Below, piece by piece: positions 7,857 through 16,952 of a DNA stretch of 64,000 nt. The DNA is from Chitinophaga filiformis (GTDB taxonomy: Bacteria > Bacteroidota > Bacteroidia > Chitinophagales > Chitinophagaceae). Where the stretch lies: positions 519,899-583,898 of the forward strand of contig NZ_FNBN01000004.1 of the NCBI RefSeq assembly GCF_900102545.1, in the 5' to 3' direction. How positions within the stretch are numbered: position 1 is the first letter of the stretch; each line of letters begins with the position of its first letter. The position numbers and the translations under genes are program-made. Below the pieces are notes generated by a model, which worked only from the letters and a program-made list of their open reading frames with translations, was not told the DNA's origin and ran no database searches.

Positions 7857-9509
7857 TTAACTAATTAATGCTTTCACCTGAGCCTTAAACCAAGCCGTTT
7901 TGGCCAGATCAGATTTTGATGCATTCTGACGCTGAGGCAAGCTGGTACAGTAAGTTTTCATCGGAAGCACCTTATAATAACGATCAAATTCATCGCTATT
8001 CAAGCAACCCGCTATAATAGCTGCCTGCTCCATATTCTCTCCTTTATTTTTAAACCTATTTTGCAAAGATTTCCCATTAAAAGTGGGTTCTCCAAAATAT
8101 GGATATTCAGTTCTTTTTAAACTTAAAGAAGGAATAATACCATCCTTACAGGCATTTTTGGCCTTAGTTAGATCACTTATATAATTTTCTTTAGAAAAGT
8201 CTTCCTTTATACCAGCATAATATTCTTGCAGATTATCAGGATGGTATAAATAGTTTTCAATGCTGTAATAATCTAGTATAAACAGACCGGGATAGTTCTC
8301 TTTGATTAGGCGGATATCCTCATCAGTTAGGAAGTCTCTGTCAACAATACCTTTAAAATCAGTAGTTCTTACTTTATGAAAAACTCCGTTTCGATTATTT
8401 TCAGAAACAAATACCGTATTTTCTATGCCCGCAGTTGCATAGTACGCCCTGTCCATATTCTCAACAAAAAAAATCTGCATATGTTGAAAAAGAGACCCTA
8501 ACATATCTTTGCTCACCGCAATTTCGTAAACATCAGGGTTGTCTTTAGACAATGGCACCAACACCTGAGGCTTATCAAAATCAAGATTGTCCAGATCTAT
8601 GATTACAGCCTCTGAAGATTTATTAGCATATTCAATAAACCCTAATGAATGACTGGCTGTCCAAAACTGACACTTTGGAGGTATCCAGTTTTCCACGATT
8701 TCTTTAATTAGATTATACTGTAAAGTAGTATTCAAATGGAGATCAATCTCATCCATAAAGTAGACGGTATCTTGATAATACTCCCCCCTGGCGATAAGGT
8801 TGATGAGTATAATGAACACCTCCTTTTCTCCGGCACTTAAATAATTATAGTGAAAAGCCGAATTCCCCTTTTTGAAAGTGATTTCGGCTACTTTTCCCTC
8901 AAAAGGCGGAATAATAGCGGTAAGCGTCAACCGTGTTCCGTTCTCTTTATTAAAAATCCGAAAAAGTGCCTCATTTATAGGGTTAATAATCTTCTCTTTA
9001 ATCTCCGACCGTTCTTCATTTGTATTAAAAAAATCTCTCAATAACCTAGCGAAAATATGTTCCAGATCATTTTCGAATCGTTCATCCCTGTCAATAAAAC
9101 TACGCGGCCGGTCGTCATCATTTGCTATGTTAAATCTGGCTTCGCCAATTCCTCTTTTTGTAAGCCTAGGAACTTGTCGGAAACTTGTTCGCCCGTAAAA
9201 GCTATTTTGGGCCAGCTTTCCGGATCTTATCAAACTATTATTGGATACCCCCTCGACACCGTATTCATGAGTTTCAATAAGAACTTCTAAACCGATATCA
9301 TCAGCTTTACTCTTACTGTACTCTGCATGAGAAATGCCCGAGTGTTTGCCATTATGTCCAGCCAAATATTCAAACGCATCAAATACACTACTCTTACCAC
9401 TCCCATTACTACCTGTAAGCAATACCAGGTTGGTATCCTTAGGTATATCCTGGATTGTTAGATCGGTAAACCTTTTAAAATTTTTGAGTTGTAACTTCTT
9501 AATGAACAT
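7857..9509 (-). CDS. AAA15/SMC-type ATPase fused to a TOPRIM (DUF4435-like) domain; PARIS/OLD-like defence candidate
   Basis: 550 residues. The N-terminal half is an ABC/SMC-like ATPase: Walker A GSNGSGKSS at 33-41, a signature-like LSAGEKE near 230, Walker B VYFMDEIDLHLN near 255, and a switch-like TASHS. The C-terminal part, from about 350, reads as TOPRIM: FFVENMDRAYY (acidic motif), then GIVDRDFLTDE (DxD) and FILDYYSIENYL, the D..sIENYL pattern typical of DUF4435. In PARIS systems these two parts are AriA (ATPase) and AriB (TOPRIM nuclease), and single-gene fusions are known; OLD nucleases have a similar plan. The gene stands alone, convergent with the helicase, and is AT-richer than its neighbours (hand counts 17/60 G+C at 8161-8220, 21/60 at 8461-8520, against 29/60 at 10561-10620), suggesting transfer. 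Anti-phage function is inference. Confidence 0.82.
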   Translation of the reverse strand: MFIKKLQLKNFKRFTDLTIQDIPKDTNLVLLTGSNGSGKSSVFDAFEYLAGHNGKHSGISHAEYSKSKADDIGLEVLIETHEYGVEGVSNNSLIRSGKLAQNSFYGRTSFRQVPRLTKRGIGEARFNIANDDDRPRSFIDRDERFENDLEHIFARLLRDFFNTNEERSEIKEKIINPINEALFRIFNKENGTRLTLTAIIPPFEGKVAEITFKKGNSAFHYNYLSAGEKEVFIILINLIARGEYYQDTVYFMDEIDLHLNTTLQYNLIKEIVENWIPPKCQFWTASHSLGFIEYANKSSEAVIIDLDNLDFDKPQVLVPLSKDNPDVYEIAVSKDMLGSLFQHMQIFFVENMDRAYYATAGIENTVFVSENNRNGVFHKVRTTDFKGIVDRDFLTDEDIRLIKENYPGLFILDYYSIENYLYHPDNLQEYYAGIKEDFSKENYISDLTKAKNACKDGIIPSLSLKRTEYPYFGEPTFNGKSLQNRFKNKGENMEQAAIIAGCLNSDEFDRYYKVLPMKTYCTSLPQRQNASKSDLAKTAWFKAQVKALIS

Positions 9510-9560
9510 AAATCAAAAATAACGTATTTAAACAGGTCTTCCATGCTTTTAAATGCAAGC

Positions 9561-9599
9561 AGCGCAGCAATTACCTTGTTAATCGGGTAATGCTGCGCT
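9561..9599 (-). terminator. Hairpin terminator after the SusC/SusD operon
   Basis: Arms AGCGCAGCAATTACC (9561-9575) and GGTAATGCTGCGCT (9586-9599) pair over 14 bases with one bulged A. The site lies about 20 bases beyond the susD-like stop in the direction of transcription. Confidence 0.65.
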
Positions 9600-9619
9600 A
9601 CAGACAATGCAAAAAGAAA

Positions 9620-11134
9620 TCACTTCGCTATCCAGGGGCGCGTATTCAGGTCATCCGCACCCTGGCGGGTAACGGCTGTATTACGGTTAGTCCCGTTCAA
9701 GGATTGCTCTTTCTGAGGGTAAATAAATCTTACCGGCACCTTGCCGTTATTCAGGTTAGACGGTCCGGGCACGATCTCCGGCATACCGGTACGTTTCCAG
9801 TCAAACCAGGCTTCCAATCCATTGAAGTAATAAGCGATCCATTTCTGTAATGCGATCTTAGCCAGCTTCTCTGCCTGAGTACCAGTATAGGCAACAGCAG
9901 TCTGCGTCAGGTAATTTGCCGGCATCGTTACATCAATACCATATTGAGATGGCACGATGTTCTTCCAATAGTTAAAGTTGGCAGTGATCCCATTGGCATA
10001 ATAAGTAGCCGCATCGCCAGTGGAGATCATGTTACGCTCCCTTGCTTCCGCCAGGGTGAATTGCAATTCCGCATAAGTCATGAGTAAGGCTCTTGGAGCT
10101 GCGGGGTCTGGTGGGGCCTGACCGATGTCATTACATACCAGGCAGGCAAAAGTATAACCTACCCTGGATACGCCCTGTACACCGCCATTATATTTCAACG
10201 CATCAGCGTCGTTTAAGCCATTCGGAATACCGGATATTACCGGCGTACCATCAGCTACAGACTTCTGTGTCGGACGACCAAACACTTTCAATCGCGGATC
10301 ACCCAGTGTTGTCAGACGGTCAACCAGCGTCTTACTCACCCTGAACTCATCAAATGAACCTACACGGGCAGTATACATCGGCCATTGGTTAGGGGCGGCA
10401 GACAGGTATTTTAGTTCCGCATTGTCTTCATTACCGGTGAATACAGGATAAGTAGTAGCATCCGCAAGAATAGCAGCCATCTCCGCACTCACATCCTTCT
10501 GTTTTGACAAACGCAGCAGATAACGCAGACGCAGGGAATTCGCCAGCTTACGCCATCTCAGGATAGCAATAGCACCACCACCATACAGGATATCTCCATC
10601 GAGATTAGGCGTCGCTTTAGCTAAAACAGTATTCGCAGTCCGCAGGTCTTTCAGGATACCTGCATAGATGTCTTCCTGCTTGTCATACTCCGGCTGATAA
10701 ACACCTTCCAGCTTCGCTCTTCCTGCCTGTGAATAAGGTACATCACCATAAGCATCTGTTGCCTGGGCAAACATCCAGGACTTCAATACCAGAGAAACTC
10801 CCAGGTAAGGATTAGTAGAGTCAGTACCTACAGCAGTAAAGATGTTCTGCAGATTACGGTAGTTGTTATATACCACATCCCAGGTGCTGTTCTGCTCTCC
10901 CCAGAGGTAACGGTCTTCGTTCACAAACTGGATTTTCGCATGATGCTGTGCAACGATGTTGCCGATACCCCAGGCGGCATTCACCTGCTGGTTCATCATA
11001 TTCCTGATCACACCGCTCAGCAGCAGATCAGGCGTTACATTGGTGGGGCTGTTTTCGTTAGTGTTCGTTTCACTAAAGTCCTGCGTGCAGGCGGATAAAA
11101 GGCCGGCTAGTAAAAATATCTTAAAGAATTTCAT
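9620..11134 (-). CDS. SusD/RagB-family nutrient-binding outer-membrane lipoprotein
   Basis: 504 residues. A lipoprotein signal peptide ends in LLSAC with the lipidated cysteine at 16. The body shows SusD-like features: an N-terminal region with NVTPDLLLSGVIRNMM and a helix-rich TPR-like core (VLKSWMFAQATDAYGDVPYSQAG; ILRWRKLANSLRLRYLLRLS), ending in GLEAWFDWKRTGMPEI. It sits 19 bases downstream of the SusC-type receptor on the same strand. In such pairs the SusD lipoprotein forms the lid over the SusC barrel and captures ligand, often a glycan or peptide. No hydrolase gene is attached, so the substrate cannot be read from context. Confidence 0.95.
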   Translation of the reverse strand: MKFFKIFLLAGLLSACTQDFSETNTNENSPTNVTPDLLLSGVIRNMMNQQVNAAWGIGNIVAQHHAKIQFVNEDRYLWGEQNSTWDVVYNNYRNLQNIFTAVGTDSTNPYLGVSLVLKSWMFAQATDAYGDVPYSQAGRAKLEGVYQPEYDKQEDIYAGILKDLRTANTVLAKATPNLDGDILYGGGAIAILRWRKLANSLRLRYLLRLSKQKDVSAEMAAILADATTYPVFTGNEDNAELKYLSAAPNQWPMYTARVGSFDEFRVSKTLVDRLTTLGDPRLKVFGRPTQKSVADGTPVISGIPNGLNDADALKYNGGVQGVSRVGYTFACLVCNDIGQAPPDPAAPRALLMTYAELQFTLAEARERNMISTGDAATYYANGITANFNYWKNIVPSQYGIDVTMPANYLTQTAVAYTGTQAEKLAKIALQKWIAYYFNGLEAWFDWKRTGMPEIVPGPSNLNNGKVPVRFIYPQKEQSLNGTNRNTAVTRQGADDLNTRPWIAK

Positions 11135-11153
11135 AATTGCTTGTTTAGGATGA

Positions 11154-14100
11154 TCATAATTTGAAGCTCAGGTTCACACCGTAACTACGGCTGCTCGGTA
11201 AACTCATGTACTCAATACCTGGTAATGCAGTACCTCCGGAATAAGACATCACCTCAGGATCTACGTGTGGTACATTATCCCACAGGAAGAGGTTACGACC
11301 TACCAGCGATACGTTCATACCCTTAATGATCCCCTTCTTGAAAGAACCCGGGAAGGAATAACCGATCTGCAGTTCACGCAGCTTCACAAAAGATGCATCA
11401 TACATCACACCCTCCGCTATATTACGACCTCCGGTCCAGGCACTATGCCACTCACGTACTGCTACCTTGGTGGTATTCTGGATGAAAGCACCGTCAGCAG
11501 TCTGCACTACACCATAACCAATTACACCATTACCTGGTTTGGTAATATCATAACCATCTGCACGGCCTTCCAGTGTTTCCTTGATGATACCGCCTTCACG
11601 ACCCACGGTCTGCGTATGGGAATAAAGCTTACCACCATGACGGATATCGAACAGGGCACTCAGTCTTACACCTTTATAAGTGAAGCTGTTACCAACACCC
11701 ATCAGCCAGTCAGGATTATAGTTACCCAGTCTGATTCTCTCTGTAGTCGCTACCGGACGACCATTCGCTGCAAATACCATCTGACCCGTGAACTTACCGC
11801 TCGGATCATAGTATGCCGCCTTAGGATCTGAGCTCTGTACTCTGGCGAAACCGATACCGTACAGATCACCCATACGCTCTCCTACCCTCGCTTCTACAGA
11901 TACGCTCCTGTCAGCCATCACATAGTTCTTCAGACCATCAGTCAATTCCAGTACCTTACTACGGTTGGTGGAAAAATTCACATAAGCATCCCAGGCGAAG
12001 TTTTTAGTTTTCACCGGAGTGACATTCAGCATCACTTCCCAACCATGGTTACGGATAGAACCAGCATTGATCACACGTGTTTCGTAACCGCTGGTGTTGG
12101 ATAAAGGAATATTCAGGATCTGGTTCTTGGTATTACTCTGATAGTAAGTCACATCCAGTCCAATCCTGTTCTGCCAGAAGCGGATGTCTGTACCAAATTC
12201 AAACGCAGAGCTGATCTCTGGTTTCAGGTTCAGGTTAGATAAACGGTTGGTCTCTTCATATACCTGATATGCACCATAAGGATCGCTACGGTTGAAGGTC
12301 TGTGTAAACGCAAAAGGATCAGTATCATTACCTACCTGCGCGAAGCTGGCTCTTAGTTTAGCGAAGCTGATCACAGCAGGCAGTTTGATCATATCACTGA
12401 TAATACCGCTCAACGCTACCGAAGAATAGAAATAAGAGTTCTGCTCACTTCCGAAAGCTTTCAGATCTTCTGGTAAGGTCAGAGCACTGCTCCAGTCATT
12501 ACGACCGGTTACATCCAGGAAGAGTTTGTTCTTATAAGAAACACCTGCAGAACCGTACAAACTGTTGATACGTTTACCAACATTATTCTGGTTATTCACC
12601 AGCGCGATCCTGGAGTTGGTCAGGCGATAGATACCCGGCAGGTTTAATTGTCCTGCGATATCTTCATTGAAACGGGAGGTCTGACGCATCTGGTTACCAC
12701 CCAGGGTAGCATTCACAGAGAAGTCGCTGTTGATCTCTTTGTTCGCAGTGAACAGGAAGTCGGTGTTACGCTCCTGGTTGATGATGTTCACCTCGCGGTA
12801 CTCGCCAAATGGGAAACGCTGAGTACTGAATGCCCTGCGGTATTCCCTGCGCTCGCTGCTCCAGTCGGTAGCAGTACGCACCTGCAGATTCAGCCAGTTG
12901 GTGAGATCATATCTTAAGATGACATTACCAATTATACGGTCGTAAAACTGACCATTGGTATTCTGGTAAACAGTAAAATACGGGTTATCGTGATAGTTAT
13001 AGTTCCAGTTGTATTGCTGTTTGCCATCCAGACCATGCATCCAGAGACGTTTCAGATCGCTTACACGTACAGAAGCAGGTAACCAGCAGTTGAACAGATA
13101 CATAATGCTTTCTGTACCATAGCTGATAGAAGGACGGTTGTCACTTTCTCCCTTGATATAACTTACAAAAGCCCTTGCAGTGAATTTAGGCGTCAGGTGA
13201 TAGCCAGCAGAAAAACTGGTAGTATGCCTGTCGAGGCCTGTATTAGGAACGATACCCTTCTGGTGCAGGTTGGTATAACTCAGACGGAAATCGCCGTTGT
13301 CATTACCACCTACCACGGCTACGTTATTGGTAATAGTATTCCCGGTTTGCAGGAAGTTCTTCAGATTATCATTGTCAGGCAGCCATGCAGAAGGCGTGAT
13401 CACACTACCTGCCGGTGCATTCATATCACCACCGGTATAAGGAATAGCCTGGCCATTCAGGGTACGGGGAGAATTGAACTGCGGAAACAGCTGTCCTTTG
13501 AAAGCAGGTCCCCAGCCTTCGTCAGTACCATCAGATAAACCGGCGCCACCACCGTTTACAAAGGCGAAATCACCACCACTGGCGTTACCCTGACCATATG
13601 TTTTCTGGTATTCAGGCAGCTTCAGGGCTGATTCAAAAGTGGCATTGCTGTTCACTTCCACACCCATACCTTTCTGTTTCTTGCCTGATTTGGTTTTGAT
13701 CATCACCACGCCATTCGCAGCGCGGGAACCATACAATGCCGCAGCAGCAGGGCCTTTCAGTACACTCATGCTTTCCACATCATCCGGATTGATAAAGCTG
13801 GCGCCGTTACCGAAATCCACTTCCAGGTTGTTACTACCAGATCCGCCGTTGATGGCATTGCTGATAGGTACACCATCCACTACATACAGTGGCTGGTTCT
13901 TGTTCAGGTCTACTGAACGCTCACCACGAACAGATACCCTGGCGGAACCACCTACTCCTGAAGGACTTCCAATCACAGTCACACCAGCTACTTTACCAGC
14001 CAGCTGATTCACGATGTTGGATTCCCTGGCCACGGTCAGGTCTTCGCCTTTTACTTCCTGGATAGCGTATCCAAGCTTTTTACGCTCTTTTTTGATACCC

Positions 14101-14435
14101 AGCGCAGTTACCACCACCTCTCCCAGTCCCCTGGTATCGGTGGCCAGTACGATGCTGGCAGCAGCGGAAGCTTTCACTTCCTGCGTAGTGAAGCCAATGC
14201 TACTAATAATAAGAATGTCGTCATTGCCGGCGGAGAGATTGAAATTACCGGCATTGTCTGTAATGGTCTTTCTGGCAGCACCTTTTACTTGTACGGTAGC
14301 TCCAGGTAATGGTTGCCTGTCATCTCCGGATATTACTTTCCCGGTGATGACCTGCTGGGCCATCACTCCAAAGGAAAATAAAAGGAGGAAAATGCCTGCA
14401 AGAAATGTCTTCAGGCGCAGACTGGTTGCGGTCAT
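11154..14435 (-). CDS. SusC/RagA-family TonB-linked outer-membrane transporter
   Basis: 1093 residues, usual SusC length. Signal peptide to about residue 26 (LLLFSFGVMAQ). Carboxypeptidase-regulatory-like domain at about 28-110 (GDDRQPLPGATVQVKG). TonB-box region EVVVTALGIKKERK, then the plug with VAGVTVIGSPSGVGG and PLYVVDGVPISNA. The 22-strand barrel fills the rest and the C-terminus ends in an aromatic-rich strand. There is no STN domain, so it is not expected to signal to an anti-sigma. It is upstream of and co-directional with the SusD gene (19-base gap) and 90 bases after gpsA, which leaves room for its own promoter. Confidence 0.96.
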   Translation of the reverse strand: MTATSLRLKTFLAGIFLLLFSFGVMAQQVITGKVISGDDRQPLPGATVQVKGAARKTITDNAGNFNLSAGNDDILIISSIGFTTQEVKASAAASIVLATDTRGLGEVVVTALGIKKERKKLGYAIQEVKGEDLTVARESNIVNQLAGKVAGVTVIGSPSGVGGSARVSVRGERSVDLNKNQPLYVVDGVPISNAINGGSGSNNLEVDFGNGASFINPDDVESMSVLKGPAAAALYGSRAANGVVMIKTKSGKKQKGMGVEVNSNATFESALKLPEYQKTYGQGNASGGDFAFVNGGGAGLSDGTDEGWGPAFKGQLFPQFNSPRTLNGQAIPYTGGDMNAPAGSVITPSAWLPDNDNLKNFLQTGNTITNNVAVVGGNDNGDFRLSYTNLHQKGIVPNTGLDRHTTSFSAGYHLTPKFTARAFVSYIKGESDNRPSISYGTESIMYLFNCWLPASVRVSDLKRLWMHGLDGKQQYNWNYNYHDNPYFTVYQNTNGQFYDRIIGNVILRYDLTNWLNLQVRTATDWSSERREYRRAFSTQRFPFGEYREVNIINQERNTDFLFTANKEINSDFSVNATLGGNQMRQTSRFNEDIAGQLNLPGIYRLTNSRIALVNNQNNVGKRINSLYGSAGVSYKNKLFLDVTGRNDWSSALTLPEDLKAFGSEQNSYFYSSVALSGIISDMIKLPAVISFAKLRASFAQVGNDTDPFAFTQTFNRSDPYGAYQVYEETNRLSNLNLKPEISSAFEFGTDIRFWQNRIGLDVTYYQSNTKNQILNIPLSNTSGYETRVINAGSIRNHGWEVMLNVTPVKTKNFAWDAYVNFSTNRSKVLELTDGLKNYVMADRSVSVEARVGERMGDLYGIGFARVQSSDPKAAYYDPSGKFTGQMVFAANGRPVATTERIRLGNYNPDWLMGVGNSFTYKGVRLSALFDIRHGGKLYSHTQTVGREGGIIKETLEGRADGYDITKPGNGVIGYGVVQTADGAFIQNTTKVAVREWHSAWTGGRNIAEGVMYDASFVKLRELQIGYSFPGSFKKGIIKGMNVSLVGRNLFLWDNVPHVDPEVMSYSGGTALPGIEYMSLPSSRSYGVNLSFKL

Positions 14436-14525
14436 AGCAGAATATTAGGTTTAAGTAAGTTGTTATTCTGCTACGAAGATTACAATCCAATCTTATCAAG
14501 GCTTTAACAAAGCGTTAACAATCAG

Positions 14526-15527
14526 TTAAATAAATCCCTTTTCCAGAGACAGGAAAACTTCACGGGGATTTAAGTGCTGCCATAACATTGTATAAACCGC
14601 CTGAGCCACAGGCATGTAAGCGCCTACTTCCATGTTCATTTCAAATAAACATTTGCTGGCATAGTAACCTTCGGCGACCATATTCAGTTCTAATTGAGCG
14701 GCTTTCACGGAATAACCCTTACCGATCATATTGCCGAAGGTGCGGTTACGGCTGTGGAGGGAATAACAGGTTACCAGCAGATCGCCCAGGTAGGCGCTGG
14801 CGTTGTAATTATGTGTACCTGCTTCTGTATGGTCTTTTCCATAGGCATCCAGGAACTGCTGCATTTCCCTGAAGCAGTTGGTAATATATACACTGAGGAA
14901 GTTATCGCCATATTCCAGGCCATGGGCAATACCTGCCCCCATCGCATAAATATTCTTCAGCACCGCTGCCAGTTGCACCCCTATTACGTCGCGGTTCACA
15001 ATCGTTTGCAGGTAACTGTTAGTGAACATATCTGCTATGGCCTGTGCAGACTTTTCCTGCAAGCCTGAGAACGTCAGGTAAGACAGTTTTTCATTCGCCA
15101 CTTCTTCCGCATGACAAGGTCCCGTAATCGCAAAATACTGTTCCAGGGGAAGATCGAACATCTCAGATAGATAATCATTGATCAGCAGGTTACTGCCCGG
15201 CACAAGTCCTTTCACGGCTGAAACGACCTTCTTGCCCTTCAGCGCCTCCGGCGATAATTGCAGCATTACTTCTTCCAGGAAAGCAGAAGGCACTGCCAAC
15301 ACCAGTACATCACAGGCAGCTACCACCTGTTCCAGGTTGCTGCTCAGATCTACTAAAGTGGTATCAAAATATACTGAGGTGAGATAATGCCTGTTATGAT
15401 GACGCAGCTGCATGTAACGGATCGTATCTTCATTCCTGATCCACCAGGAGATCCTGTTCCCATTATCCGTTAAAATCTTGGCTAACGCTGTCGCCCAACT
15501 GCCGCTGCCTATAATACCTGCTTTCAC
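14526..15527 (-). CDS. gpsA: NAD(P)-dependent glycerol-3-phosphate dehydrogenase
   Basis: 333 residues. It reduces dihydroxyacetone phosphate to sn-glycerol-3-phosphate, the backbone for phospholipid synthesis, in the cytoplasm. The N-terminal Rossmann motif GIIGSGSWATALA is at 4-16. SAVKG and ITGPCHAEEV mark the cofactor/substrate region, and VLKNIYAMGAGIAHGL carries the catalytic-type lysine. The C-terminal helical domain includes NRTFGNMIGKG. The start codon is GTG at 15527; the Rossmann strand begins directly after it, so no other start fits. It is co-directional with the SusC/D pair downstream, but a functional link is unlikely. Confidence 0.96.
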   Translation of the reverse strand: MKAGIIGSGSWATALAKILTDNGNRISWWIRNEDTIRYMQLRHHNRHYLTSVYFDTTLVDLSSNLEQVVAACDVLVLAVPSAFLEEVMLQLSPEALKGKKVVSAVKGLVPGSNLLINDYLSEMFDLPLEQYFAITGPCHAEEVANEKLSYLTFSGLQEKSAQAIADMFTNSYLQTIVNRDVIGVQLAAVLKNIYAMGAGIAHGLEYGDNFLSVYITNCFREMQQFLDAYGKDHTEAGTHNYNASAYLGDLLVTCYSLHSRNRTFGNMIGKGYSVKAAQLELNMVAEGYYASKCLFEMNMEVGAYMPVAQAVYTMLWQHLNPREVFLSLEKGFI

Positions 15528-15688
15528 GTATCTATTTCTTTTTCCGCAAAGTAAGGAATTTACGGGCGAATATTACCATATCGTTAAGCCGTTCCCGCCA
15601 ATGGTTAAAATGCCCCGGCTGTGAAACTTATTCCCGTAGTCCCTCATTATCCCGGCACTATTCATTAAAAGACAACAATTGCGAACCT

Positions 15689-16705
15689 ATGAAGACGCTC
15701 CTCCACAAACTGAGCCTGCCAGCGCTCCTATTCGTGCTGGCATCCACGATCCTCGTTTCCTGTAGCAAAGAAGATGTACAGAAAATGAAACCCGAAACGC
15801 TCGGCGCCACACAGGCTGCTGCCGTAAACTTCAATGAAGAACTGGCTTACCGCTGGGCGCCTGTTCACTACCAGGACGTTGACCAAACTGGCGATTACGC
15901 CGTTGGTGGTAAAGCCGACTATATCACCGCTATCAATTTCGACGGTGACTGGGTTGGTACCAACAACTGGAACAACATTGCAGGTAACTACGCCGCTGCA
16001 GCCAATGTATATTATTCAGTAGCTGAAACCAGCACACACTGGTTTATCAACTACGCGTTCTTCCACCCACGCGACTGGACAGATAACCCTTTCGGTTACT
16101 ACCTGGACCAGCATGAGAACGACTTCGAAGGTATCGAGGTGGTGATCAGAAAAGACGGTTCTACCTATGGTGCCCTGCAGGCTATGGTAACCACTTTCCA
16201 CAGAGATTTCTATAGCTACACCGTTTCCGGTAGCTCATGGCAGAACAACCACGAGACCAACGACGGTACCCTCACTATGGAAACTTACAACAACGAATCT
16301 CACCCTACTACCGGTCATGAAGCGAAAGGCCACGGTCTGAAGGCTTACCCATATGTGAACATCGTTGGCGATGGTATCCGCTATGTGCCAGGCCGCACTG
16401 CCGGTGTTCCAACCGGTCCGGACGACCGTAACGTATCCTACAAACTGGTCGACATTTTTGAAGCCGGTGGTTTATGGGAACAGCGTAACAACACCCAGCT
16501 GTTTAACAGCCCTTCAGGCGGTCTGGTGAGCAGCTACGGCGATGGTGGCGCTAATGCTCCATGGGCATGGAATGACGGTGATGATGGAGATGTTCAAAGC
16601 GGTGAGATCGCAACTGATCCTGCCAAGATGTTCAACATCTACTACAAGAACCTGGGTACGTTCGATCTGACCTATATCCGTAACCAGTACAAGGGATTAA
16701 ACTGA
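15689..16705 (+). CDS. Secreted lipoprotein with HENDFEG motif (Vps62/NPP1-like?)
   Basis: 338 residues. Lipoprotein signal peptide with lipobox LVSC (cysteine about 25). The mature protein has no repeats or membrane helices. Its centre reads STHWFINYAFFHPRDW followed ~17 residues later by QHENDFEGIEVVI. This pattern of aromatic strand then H-E-x-D-[WF]-E resembles the core of Vps62-type and NPP1-type beta proteins (HEGDWE/GHRHDWE), but the match is by eye only. Standalone gene: divergent from gpsA upstream, with hairpins and an 11-bp repeat array downstream. Function not assigned. Confidence 0.7.
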   Translation: MKTLLHKLSLPALLFVLASTILVSCSKEDVQKMKPETLGATQAAAVNFNEELAYRWAPVHYQDVDQTGDYAVGGKADYITAINFDGDWVGTNNWNNIAGNYAAAANVYYSVAETSTHWFINYAFFHPRDWTDNPFGYYLDQHENDFEGIEVVIRKDGSTYGALQAMVTTFHRDFYSYTVSGSSWQNNHETNDGTLTMETYNNESHPTTGHEAKGHGLKAYPYVNIVGDGIRYVPGRTAGVPTGPDDRNVSYKLVDIFEAGGLWEQRNNTQLFNSPSGGLVSSYGDGGANAPWAWNDGDDGDVQSGEIATDPAKMFNIYYKNLGTFDLTYIRNQYKGLN

Positions 16706-16733
16706 TTCTAAACCGCTCGGGTAATTGAGGCTA

Positions 16734-16847
16734 CTCATATATAAGCTGTAGGTAACCTACATATACCCCATATATAACCCATATCTCTATAAATATGGGT
16801 TATATATGGGTCATATATGGCTTATATATGGGTTATATATGGGTTAT
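16734..16847. repeat. 11-bp tandem repeats with matching inverted copies (hairpin array)
   Basis: Five consecutive 11-bp units occupy 16793-16847: ATATGGGTTAT, ATATGGGTCAT, ATATGGCTTAT, ATATGGGTTAT, ATATGGGTTAT. The reverse complement of the unit lies just upstream: CCATATATAACCCATAT at 16768-16784 pairs perfectly over 17 bases with 16793-16809 across an 8-base loop. Further out, CATATATAAGC near 16737 is the inverse of GCTTATATATG inside the array. The block lies between the lipoprotein stop (16705) and a second hairpin. It could be a terminator/stabiliser structure or a protein-binding array phased at about one helical turn. Confidence 0.8.
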
Positions 16848-16877
16848 CTCACCGAATACGCTATGGTAGGGCCCTCA

Positions 16878-16915
16878 CAAAGAGTGTTTGAAAAGCTATA
16901 GATGTACACTCTTTG
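16878..16915. terminator. 10-bp inverted repeat, candidate terminator
   Basis: CAAAGAGTGT (16878-16887) and ACACTCTTTG (16906-16915) pair perfectly across an 18-base loop. There is no strong T-tract on either side. Position fits a 3' end for the plus-strand lipoprotein gene or the minus-strand GH92 remnant. Confidence 0.45.
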
Positions 16916-16952
16916 TTATCAGATAATTGTATAAATGCAGAATATCCTATAT

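Noticed and set aside
11265..11831. A 188-codon open frame antisense to the SusC gene
   Set aside because: Thr/Ile-rich antisense reading of a conserved barrel; no independent support.
15689..16705. The HENDFEG lipoprotein as an NPP1-type cytolysin
   Set aside because: Only the acidic/His motif is similar; the GHRHDWE heptad itself is absent and the protein is lipid-anchored, so a toxin call is not supported.
16793..16847. The 11-bp units as a CRISPR array
   Set aside because: Units are directly contiguous with no spacers, far too short for CRISPR repeats, and no cas gene is present.
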